Source: Shinisaurus crocodilurus
Taxonomy: Eukaryota > Chordata > Lepidosauria > Squamata > Shinisauridae
Length of the DNA: 64,000 bases
Reading direction: 5' to 3'
NCBI GenBank assembly: GCA_021292165.1
Contig: JAHFWL010000287.1
Span: forward strand, 1-64,000
In this document: one piece after another, positions 55,508 to 64,000 of the stretch
Numbering within the stretch: the first letter of the stretch is position 1
Layout of the letters: every line of letters starts with the position of its first letter
Notes under the pieces: model-generated
Databases searched by the model: none
What the model was told of the DNA's origin: nothing
Seen by the model: only the letters and a program-made list of their open reading frames with translations
Position numbers and translations under genes: made by a program

Positions 55508-56000
55508 GGTTTCATAGATTTCATAGATCACAGAGTTGGAAGGAGCCTACAAGGCTATCGAGTCCAACCCCCTGCTCAATGCAGGAAACTAGAGGAGGGG
55601 TCTCCCATCCAAGTAATAACCAGACCTGACCCTGCTTAGCTTTCCACGCTCAGACAAGCTGAGCCGGCGTGAGCCACAGGCCTGTTGTCCAACCTCTGCT
55701 TGAAGACCTCTAGCGAGAGAAAGAGGCCCCCAAGCCTGTAGGGAATTGGTTCCATTGTCAAACTGCTCCTACTATCAAGTTGTTTCTCATGTTCAACTAA
55801 CATCTATTGGGGTATCCTCTTGTGAGTTAAGCCTATTAGAGCCGGTCCTGCCCTCTGGGGCAGCAGAGTCATTGCCCTCTTCTGTGTGATGGCCCTTTGG
55901 GTATTTGAAGAGCGCTATCATGTTCTCCTCAGACTTTTCTTCTCCAGGCTAAACATACTCAGTTCCTTCAATGTTTCTTCATTGGATTGGTTTTCCATAC
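55508..56000 (-). mobile_element. CR1-type LINE 3' end carrying a 5S rRNA-like block
   Basis: Begins TCATAGATTTCATAGATCAC and GAGTTGGAAGGAGCCTACAA (CR1 3' end). At about 55597-55655 it contains, on the minus strand, AAGCTAAGCAGGGTCAGGTC then TGGTTATTACTTGGATGGGA, closely similar to 5S rRNA. After that the CR1-like UTR/ORF end resumes (GGCCCTTTGGGTATTTGAAG, TTCTCCAGGCTAAACATACT). Confidence 0.8.
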
Positions 56001-56021
56001 CATGGTGCTGCTGACCATTTT

Positions 56022-56045
56022 CATTCATTCATTCATTCATTCATT
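56022..56045. repeat. (ATTC)n microsatellite
   Basis: Six ATTC units where a CR1-type and an L2-type LINE abut. Confidence 0.9.
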
Positions 56046-58150
56046 TATTACATTTCTATACTGCCCAATAGCTGAAGCTCTCTGGGAGGTTCACAACAAT
56101 GAAAACCATAAAATACAACATAAAACACACTATACAAAGTTTAAAACTACAGTATAAAATAGAAGTAAAAGCCGAAGTAAAACCTAGCAGCAGCACAAAG
56201 ATCAGAAAAGGATTGAAAACAACAAAGACTGAAAGACTAAAATTCCTGGGAAAATAAGAAGGTCTTCACCTGGTGCTGGAAAGAGCACAATATATGCACC
56301 AGGCAAGCCTCTCTGGAAAGTGCATTCCATAACCAGGGTGCCACAGCAGAAAAGGCCTTCTGCTTAGTAGCCACCCACCTAACTTCCCTTGGTGGGGGCT
56401 CCCGGAGAAGGACCGCTGAGGACGATCTTAGGGTCCAGGCAGGTATATATGGGAAGAGACCATATATACCTTCAGGTAACCTGGCCCCAAGCCATTTAGG
56501 GCTTTGTAAGTTAATACCAGCACTTTGAATTGGGCCTGGACATCGACTGGCAGGCAGTGCAGATAGTAAGGTACTGGCCTAATAGGATCATACTGGCCAG
56601 TCCCTCTTAGCAATCTCGCTGCCCTATTCTGGACCAGCTGAAGTTTCCGGACGATTTTCAAAGGCAGCCCCACATATAATGCATTGCAGTAATCCAGACA
56701 AGAGGATACCAGAGCATGGATAACTGTGTAGCTAGGCTATCCCTGTCCAGAGAAGGACATAGTTGGTATATCAGCCTAAGCTGATAAAAGGTGATCCATG
56801 CCACCGAGACCACCTGTGCCTCTAGCGACAGTGCTGGATCCAAGAGCACCCCCAAACTACGAACCTGATCCTTTAGGGGAGTACAACTCTCTCCAGGACA
56901 GGTTGAATATCACTCATCCGGGCAGGTGAACCACCCACTAACAGTACCTCCATTGTCTGGATTGAATCTCAGCTTATTGGCCCTCATCCAGTTCATTACC
57001 GTGCCCAGGCACTGATTCAGAGCAACCACTGCCTCACCAGGATTTGATAAAAAGGAGAGATAGAGCTGGGTGTCATCTGCATATTGATGACAGCTCAGCC
57101 CACACATCCAGATATCCTCCCCCAGCAGTTTCATGTAGATGTTGACCACCATGGGGGACAGAATAGACCCCTGTGGAGCCCCATAGCATAGCTGCCAAGG
57201 CAAAGCGCAATAATTTCCCAGCACCACCTTCTGCAATCAGCCATCCAAGTAGAAGTGGAACCACTGCAGTGCAGTGCCTCTAACATCCAACCCAAACAGC
57301 CTATCCAGAAGGCAGGACCGGTGCAGGGCTGTTTGGCGCCCTAGGAATTATATTTAGCGCCCCCTCCTCTCGTGCCATGGGGGGGGCCTCCGGAGCAAAG
57401 CAGCCCGCTCTGCAACCCCCCCTGCGCCGCCGCCGCCAGCACCACCACCTACCTACCCTGCTGCTGGCTGCTGGCTGCTGCTGCTGCTGCTGCTGCTGCC
57501 GCCGCCGCCGCCGCCGCCTCCTCCTCGGAGGAGGAAGTGACGTGACGGGATCCCCCCCGCACTTTTTTTTTTGCCGGGGAAACCAGGGCAACAGGGCTGT
57601 TTAAGCCCTGTTGCCCTGGTTCCTCCCGCCAAAACAACGCCTCCGGTAGCGACGAGAAGGTAGGTGGCGGGCGGGCGGGCGGGCGCGCGCGCGCGCGGGG
57701 GGGGAGGTGCAGCGCCAGTGGTGGCAGCGGGGGGGAGGTGCGGCGGCGGCGGCAGCAGCAGCGGGCGGGAAGGCGCGGCGGAGGCGGCAGGTGGGGCAGG
57801 AGCGCGCCGGTGGCGAGGAAGGAGCGCAGCGTTTCTGCGCCCTCTTCCGCCACGCGCCCTAGGCAGCCGCCTGGGTCTGCCTAGCGGTAGCACCGGCCCT
57901 GCCAGAAGGATACCATGGTTGATGGTATTGAAGGTGCTGAGAGATCCAAGAGAATCAATAGGGTTGCACTCCCCCTGTCCCTCGCCCGCAGAAGTCATCT
58001 AACAGGGCGACCAAGGCATTTTCAGTTCCAAAACCAGGCCTGAAGCCTGATTGAAATGGATCTAGATAATCCGTTTCATTCGAGAGTGCCTGGAGTTGAC
58101 TGGCAACCACCTGCTCAAGCACATTGCCTAGGAAGGGAATGTTGGCTACT
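56045..58150 (-). mobile_element. L2-like LINE, split by a hAT MITE
   Basis: Minus-strand motifs in order: NIPFLGNVLEQVVASQLQAL, FQSGFRPGFGTENALVALLD, NHGILL, (MITE 57313-57901), [29 protein letters not shown], then LQLVQNRAARLLRGTGQYDP and ALNGLGPGYLKVY. The 3' UTR runs to TACATTTCTATACTGCCC. Several shifts and stops. Removing the MITE would rejoin the RT region, so the MITE is younger. Confidence 0.85.
57313..57901. mobile_element. GC-rich hAT MITE with triplet repeats, 589 bp
   Basis: Starts CAGGACCGGTGCAGGGCTGT and ends GTAGCACCGGCCCTG, with perfect 8-bp duplications CCAGAAGG (57305-57312 and 57902-57909). It holds a (CTG)n(CCG)n tract (about 57476-57520), a C/G-rich alternating GC run (about 57684-57698) and an 18-base-arm hairpin (57581-57621). 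Long open frames here are artefacts of GC-rich triplets. Confidence 0.9.
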
Positions 58151-58542
58151 GGCAATTTTCATTGCCTTTCTCTTAATCCGCTCTAGTTTGTCTGCATCTT
58201 TCTTAAAGCGCAGCACCAAGAACTGGGCACAGTACTCCATATGAGGTCTGGCTAGTGTGGGATAAAGTGGAACTATTTTTTCCCATGATTTGGAAACAAT
58301 GGTTCTATTAATGCAACCTAAAATCACATTAGCCTTTTTTGCAGCTGCATCACACTGCTGACTTGTGTTCAGCTTGTGATCAACTACAATACCAAGATCC
58401 TTTTCATGTGTAGTATTTACTGCCAAGCCAGGTATCCCCCATCCTATACCTGTGCATTTGATCACACACACCCCTTTGTTGAATTTCATTTTGTTACCTT
58501 TGTGCCATTTTCATTTCTATCAAGGCCATTTTGTATTACATT

Positions 58543-58708
58543 CAGGACCGGTGCAAGGCAGTTTGGTGCCCTAGGCAAGATCAGATATTTAGTGCCCCCC
58601 TTCCCACTTGAGACAGCGCTGTATTCTTTTTCAAGGCGTTTCTGGCGCCCCCTTTAGCCCTGCGCCCTAGGCAGCTGCCTAGTTGGCCTAATGGTAGCAC
58701 TGGCCCTG
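58543..58708. mobile_element. hAT MITE, short relative of 57313-57901
   Basis: Starts CAGGACCGGTGCAAGGCAGT and ends TAGCACTGGCCCTG, with perfect 8-bp duplications ATTACATT (58535-58542 and 58709-58716). 166 bp. Confidence 0.92.
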
Positions 58709-58892
58709 ATTACATTCCTGCCTTCTAACATATTAGGTATCCCTCCCAGTTTTGTATCATCTGCAAATTTGATAAGGATTCCCTCCGCCCATTCATTTAA
58801 GTCATTGATAAAAATCGTGAACAGCTCCGAGCCCAGGAAAGAACCCTGCGGCACCCCAGCCAAAACCTCAGCCTAGTTTGATGAACCATTGA

Positions 58893-58995
58893 TGAGTACT
58901 CATTGGGTTGTATGTATCCAATGTTAGTTCAACTTAAGTCACATACATTTCAATGGGTTTACTCTACATAGGACTTACATTAGATATAACCCTCT
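58893..58995. mobile_element. Inverted-repeat MITE (GTCTACTC family)
   Basis: GGGTTGTATGTATCCAATGT pairs with TACATTAGATATAACCC at the right; ATACATTTCAATGGGTTTAC lies in the middle. Confidence 0.55.
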
Positions 58996-59367
58996 GAGTA
59001 TGGTTTTCTAACCAGCTCTGAATCCATTGGATGCTATTGTAATCTAGCTCATATTCTACCAGTTTGCTAACCAAAAATATCATGGGGAACTTTGTCAAAT
59101 CCGATTTTAAAAAGAGAGAGATAAAATTAGTCTGGCAGGATTTATTCTTGACAAATCTATGTTGACCTTTTGCTAATCACTGCATTTGCTATCAATATGC
59201 TTTTGATGCTTCCAGACCAGACGAGGTTTTTATCCTGCAATTGCCCTGCCTCATTCATGGAATTTTACTGGGGTCCAGATGACATCTTCAGCTTGTAACC
59301 CTCCCATGTTTTCCCACTGTTTCTTCCATCTTTTTTCTTTCCACAAAAAAAAAAAAAAATCTCTTAA

Positions 59368-59481
59368 GGGCCCAATCGTATGCATGTTTAGACAGAAAAA
59401 TGTCCTACAGCTCTGAGCTGGCTGGGGAACACTTGAAGTTGTAGGACTCTTTTCTGTCTAAACATGCATACGATTGTGCCC
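59368..59481. mobile_element. piggyBac-like palindromic MITE
   Basis: Left end GGGCCCAATCGTATGCATGT, complement at the right end (ACATGCATACGATTGTGCCC). Left flank TTAA (59364-59367); right flank TAAG, probably a mutated TTAA. TTAA targets are the piggyBac mark. Confidence 0.7.
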
Positions 59482-60070
59482 TAAGGAAGAAAAGATAGAA
59501 TAGCTACACAATGCCTTTTGAATGCTAGTGCTAGGAGCCCTCCATCTGGAAGCACCCTTACAAACTGGCTGCTTTATAATATGTTCAAGTATATTATACG
59601 GTATTTAAGTTAGACTGACTGATCTGTATTCCCTGAATCTTTTTTTCTGGGCCTACTCCTTAACAATCTTGAAGTGCAATCCTGATCTCTCCCTCATTCA
59701 CACTACTTTGGGGAGAGTAAAGAGTTCCCCTTTCAGGAGAAGCTGTGGGCAAAAGAGGAGTTGAGCAGTGCTGCCTCCTTGTCACCTCCTATCATTTTAC
59801 CGTACTTGCTGTGCAACAGGTCTACTGTTTCCTTCCTCTTACTCCGAATATACCTGGGGAAAAAAGCCCTTTTTAGTATCCCCTGCCAGGCAGAGCTTTT
59901 TTCTTGAGCTTTAGCTTTCCTGACACTGTCCGTACAAATCTGGGTTACTTGTCTGTACTCAAAGCCATATTGTCTCTCATTTCTCTTTCTCGTTGGAATT
60001 ATTTGTGATTGCTCCTTTAGTAATTCCTTCAGGAACTCCTGCCCATCTTGGGGTGGCAAGAAGCCCAAAC

Positions 60071-61039
60071 CCCAACCAGCTCACAGAAGAGTCAGCCCTA
60101 CCATCAGGCAAAGTGAGGCAGTCGCCTCAGGCGGCAGATGTTAGGAGGTGGCAGCAAAGTGGTGGAGGAGAGACCTGTGGGCCACACAGCCTGTCCTGCA
60201 CCCCCTTAGCTAGCCTACTGCCTTCAGATGTGGTGCAGGATCCTTCCTGTCCCATCCAAGTAAGATCCAATTTCTAGTACAGTCGGGAGGGGACACCATC
60301 TTGTTCTTCACTCCAAGCAGCAAAATGTTTTGGGTTGGCCCTGATCCACAGTGATCTCTGACATCTTCAGCAGAGACTGCTGGGAGGGCATGCAGATGAG
60401 CTGCTACCTCACCAGACTTCAGCCCTACTAATACACCCATTCAACCCAATAGATCTGCCTGGAGAATTGGCAAGATGGTCATAGAACTGCACTGTAAAGT
60501 GTTGGTTGGAGATGCTGTGCTGAAATCACAGTCCATAGCTGCTGGAGAAGCAAGTCTGCATGTTATCATTAACTATTCCCATAAATTACCCCCAAATACC
60601 AAGCTATTTTCCTGCATTAGAACATAGCTTGTACTAGTGGATTAAATAATATTATGTTTCTGCTGTGGCCTGGGAAGCCTACGGTGTTTTTACTGTTTAA
60701 TAAGCAGGTGCTTGCTGTGGGAAAATGCTCCTTGGATGGTATATAGGCATAACATTAATGTACAAATAAACAACGTGCATATCTTTGCCACTGGACAAAT
60801 GGGTGCCATCAACACAGAGCAGAACCTGCCCAAGTGGAATACAGAGGTACTTAGTGGATCACTCCATTTGCCATTCTGATGAATTAAATATATTTTTAAT
60901 TCTAGGAATTTGCTCCTTCACCCTGAAAGCATTGTACTTTCATCAGTTACAAAGGTGGTCATACAACCCTGGAAGATTATTATTATTATTACAGTATTTT
61001 AATAAGTTCCTATCTCACAGATGTCTCTTTACAATATAT
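60071..61039. other. No recognised feature
   Basis: Nothing recognised on either strand beyond a short (ATT)n near 60979. Confidence 0.4.
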
Positions 61040-61155
61040 AATGTTGTGAGGATAAAATGAAGAGGAGGATGAGGATTATGTAAGCCGCCTTGGGTTCCTT
61101 GCAGGAAAAAAGGTGGGGTATAAATATAATAAATAAATAAATAAATAAATCCTAT
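61040..61155 (+). mobile_element. tRNA-derived SINE (type 2), 3' end
   Basis: TGTTGTGAGGATAAAATGAA, then GTAAGCCGCCTTGGGTTCCT and GGTATAAATATAATAAATAA. The head is missing. Confidence 0.75.
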
Positions 61156-61169
61156 AAAACACTGTAGAG

Positions 61170-61305
61170 CAGGGCTCTCCAACCTTGGGTCCCCAGATGT
61201 TGCTGGAGTACAGCTCCCAGAATCCCTTGCCATTAGCCATTCTGGCTGGGTATTCTGGGAGCTGTAGGCCAGCAACATCTGGGGACCCAAGGTTGGAGAG
61301 CCCTG
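61170..61305. mobile_element. 136-bp palindromic hAT MITE, perfect target duplication
   Basis: CAGGGCTCTCCAACCTTGGG at the left, its complement at the right; the arms include CCCCAGATGTTGCTGG and CCAGCAACATCTGGGG. Flanks CTGTAGAG (61162-61169 and 61306-61313) are identical. Same length as 22354-22489. Confidence 0.93.
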
Positions 61306-61763
61306 CTGTAGAGCAATATGCTGAACACTTGTCAGGGTGGGCTGTGCATCTGTGTCATCAGCAACACATAATCAACAATATCAAAGGCTCCTGGAAGGCC
61401 TAACTTAAGGTATTATTTCAACTGGCAATTTGCAAAGTGTTCATCTGTGATACTATCTTACCCAAACAGGAAAAGTTGGAAATGGGCATTTGCTAATTGG
61501 TAAACTTAATAAGGGCCTAACTACAGTGGTTTTTGAGGCTGTCACTCCACTTTCCAAAATGGAAGCTCTGACTATACCAGGAACAAGCTGGAAAAGCCGC
61601 CAGGACCTTCAGCACTTGCAGACTATTTAGGACTAGGTGCTTGAGCAGTTTTAGCTACTATTCAATCTACCAAGAAAGCCAGGAAAAAAACCCAGTTGGG
61701 GTCAAAGAAGCACACACAGGAACTATGAAAAGTTGTGAAGTTCTACCTCTACCAGGTATCCTT

Positions 61764-62008
61764 ACAATCCAATTCTATGCAGAGCTAGGCATGCCGATGT
61801 GCACAGATTTCAATGGGTATAGGGTGCATTTAACTCTCTGGACGACTGGGCCATTAAAGGAGTCAGGTTCTAGTTCGATGGGTGTGAATACCTGACACTC
61901 ATTTAAATAGGCCTCCTCTGGTAAGTTAGCATGCTACCTGATCTTCCGCATGCTGAGTTAAATGGGCATGTCTAAGCCCATTTAGCTCAACTCTGCATAG
62001 GATTGCAG
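61764..62008. mobile_element. MITE with AATCC...GGATTG ends
   Basis: CAATCCAATTCTATGCAGAG at the left pairs with CTCTGCATAGGATTGCAG at the right. Confidence 0.45.
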
Positions 62009-62835
62009 CTGGTCTCTGATGTCTGTCTCAGCTCAGTCAAAGCCAGATAGGGGCCAACAGCAGGGATGCTATTGAGGGTTCACTGGTGGTGAAGTGAGTG
62101 TCATGGTAAGGTTTTCTTGGATATAGTCAAGATTAAAATTAAGAGCATTTGTTATGGTTACTTTTTTTTAATACCTCCAAATAACCAGAAATCTAAGTAC
62201 TCTGGAGACATAATCACATATGGTTTGATACACAGTTACCCTCCCTAAATCCCTTTCCACCTGTAAACCCCCCACCCCAATTCTCCACTCCCTGCTACCA
62301 GCAAAGAAAAAGAGATCTATATCATGATCACTTGGTGAGGGGGTGGAGAGAAGGCTCTCTACTCCTTTCCCCAGAGATCCTCATATGGATCACTGGGGTG
62401 TGTGTGTGTGTGTGGTCCCTGATCCCCGAGCCAGCTTCACATGTGGCCCTCAGAGCCAGAATGGTTGTGCACCCCTGCATTATATAGGACAGCCACTGCA
62501 CTAACGTGCTGATGTGATGGGGAGCCCAATATAAATGGCTCTTCTGCTCTGATTGCATCATGTTGCAGCCATGTCAATTCAACGTAGGGATTCAGCAAGC
62601 CTGACTGGAAGCATTGTTAGGAAGACAGGACTGGCCCTACTGTTTGGTAGACTGGATCCCTATTTGAGAAATAATTTCAGATTTTGGGTTTCAATTAAAG
62701 GAAAGCAAATGGTCAATTATTCCATTTGTTCTTGTTCTTAATATTTGTTGTTGTTGCTACCACCATGAAATGGGGGTTGCCATTTGCATTTTCTGCCTTC
62801 AGCATCAAAATGTCTTGGGGCGCTTTTGTTCATAA
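62009..62835. other. No gene recognised; (TG)n near 62397
   Basis: Short (TG)n tract at about 62397-62414. A hAT-like end (GTTGTGCACCCCTGCA) at about 62464-62479. Nothing else recognised. Confidence 0.4.
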
Positions 62836-62940
62836 GGGTGCAATCCTATTCATGTTTGGACAGAAAAGAGTCCTACAACTTCCAGCATTCCCCAGCTGGC
62901 ATGGCTGTTTTTCTGTTTAAACATGCATCGGATTGCACCC
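62836..62940. mobile_element. piggyBac-like palindromic MITE
   Basis: GGGTGCAATCCTATTCATGT at the left, ATGCATCGGATTGCACCC at the right; right flank TTAA (62941-62944), left flank ATAA (62832-62835). Inner arms share GACAGAAAAGAG and TTTTTCTGTTTAAA. Same family as 59368. Confidence 0.75.
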
Positions 62941-62944
62941 TTAA

Positions 62945-64000
62945 GCTATTTAATTTCACACATGAATGTCATCACTTGACCATTAATGGTGACTCTCTTG
63001 CCAAATGTGTGAACTGTCTCCACTGACAAGTACTGGGCTTGAGTTGACACTGGATGATAATGAAATAATATCTGTGGTATGTGTGAACAAACCATTAAGC
63101 TGTAATGGTTCCTTCACACATACAAGTCACCAAACAAAGAGTGCTCCGTGGGATCCAGTCTTTAACACTGGTAGGTTTATAATGAATTGGTACTGATTTT
63201 TGCTTGGTACAGCTGCCCAGGGATTAGTTGCAGTCAGTGTTAGTGGAATGGAGTGGAATGTTAAGTACTGTATTATTTTAGGATAGTCCCATTGAATTAA
63301 TACTATATTGCTAAAGCACATTTGAGGAGAAGAGAATGATTTCACAGCATGTTGGAACAAACCACTCTAGCTCTTCCTGGGGAGTGGCAAAACATTAGCT
63401 GGCCTGAAAACTTAAGTGAGGAAACTGATTATAGAGCTACAGTTTTCATGCAATGCCATATCTCCAGTCTAACAGCTCCTTTCATTCGAATATCTGCAGT
63501 TTTGTATCTAGCACTGGGCTATTCACTCCTAGAGACATCGTGCTTTGCTTTTACAAAATTCTGCACCTAATTTGTAACTCTTAATTTTCTGAGGGCTAGG
63601 CCACACATGACATAGGAGATCTATGATGATCAGGTGTCTGTGATATATGTGACCCTCTGAGGTAGTAGCTCTCAGCGTGCATCAGTTTCTGACTGCTTTA
63701 CACGATCATCATAGAATCATTTCCAAGGCTGAGCTGGATTGAAAGCGGAATAATCCAATTTGTTTCCCTGGTGTTCATTTTCTTTTCTTCAGGGCATAGT
63801 CCTGCTCCTGTCAACGTCTCTGTTAATTTCATAGTTTTCAGATTGCACATGGGTTTGCCTCCCCAAACCTCTTGCCAGACCTCTTTGCAAAATTCACCTG
63901 AGGGGGTGGGGGGCAGTCTTCATAAGATGCCTGCTTCCTGCTGGAGCATGTCATGGCCTTTTGGAGCTTTATACTCTGCAAGTTCAGCTGGAATCCCTTT
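62945..64000. other. No recognised feature to right edge
   Basis: I see no exon with splice sites and no repeat I can name. Confidence 0.4.

Larger units (their letters stand above)
58155..60070 (-). mobile_element. CR1-like LINE, decayed, hit by three MITEs
   Basis: Minus strand: RKAKAQEKSSAWQ and FFPRYIRSKRKE (post-endonuclease linker, 59733-60068), LVSKLVEYELDYNSIQWIQS (about 59040-59090), AGVPQGSFLGSELFTIFIND and IKFADDTKLGG (RT active-site region, 58720-58865), then MKFNKG, EKDLGIVVDHKLN and PHMEYCAQFLVLRFKKDADK (58155-58490). FADDTKLGG and the PHMEYC block are CR1-type. Insertions at 58543-58708, 58893-58995 and 59368-59481 break it. Confidence 0.82.

Noticed and set aside
55597..55655. 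Functional 5S rRNA gene
   Set aside because: Only about half of 5S is present, embedded in CR1-type sequence, with no T-run terminator.
57453..58002. Long overlapping open frames on both strands rich in Ala, Arg and Gln
   Set aside because: They lie in the GC-rich triplet-bearing hAT MITE and have no recognised domain; GC-rich DNA lacks stops by composition.

Overview
This is vertebrate nuclear DNA, most likely from a squamate reptile (lizard). The reasons are large GT-AG introns, one gene clearly orthologous to human VPS4B, and a repeat landscape of L2-like and CR1-like LINEs, an I/Vingi-like LINE, an R4-like LINE fragment, tRNA-derived SINEs, a Helitron, many hAT/piggyBac/Tigger MITEs and a young Ty3/gypsy element. 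The lineage call is inference from this mix; the sequence carries no species label. There is no operon, CRISPR array, riboswitch or bacterial gene.

Positions 2431-25026 (minus strand) hold VPS4B, the AAA ATPase that disassembles ESCRT-III. Ten coding exons can be placed to the base. Their phases join into one open frame of 407 codons, from a start in a CpG-rich promoter (about 24950-25620) to the beta/C-terminal region. The last exon (about 33 codons) was not found and should lie beyond the left edge. The introns are full of repeats: a 1.5 kb L2-like LINE (intron 9), a Helitron and a CpG-rich hAT-like element (intron 5), a second L2-like copy (intron 4), and clusters of palindromic hAT MITEs (intron 1).

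From 25.6 kb to the right edge I see no cellular exon, only mobile DNA. In order: a hAT with 8-bp target duplications and a transposase remnant (26.0-26.9 kb); a broken 4.4 kb I/Vingi-like LINE preceded by a 774-bp near-identical copy of its endonuclease region (29.4-34.6 kb); a candidate solo LTR between two copies of a local duplication (36-37.3 kb); a heavily deleted endogenous retrovirus whose left end is split by other repeats (38.1-42.7 kb); a complete, apparently very recent Ty3/gypsy element with identical 787-bp LTRs and one intact gag-protease-RT-RNase H frame but no integrase (47.1-52.3 kb); a 647-bp insertion that is almost entirely one giant hairpin (53.4-54.0 kb); and a nest of L2-like and CR1-like LINEs hit by several MITEs (54.1-60.1 kb).

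The most interesting items are the integrase-less gypsy element, the giant hairpin with 15-bp flanking direct repeats, a CR1-type repeat carrying a 5S rRNA-like block in three copies, and a Helitron with an internal minisatellite and a repeated 3' subterminal segment.
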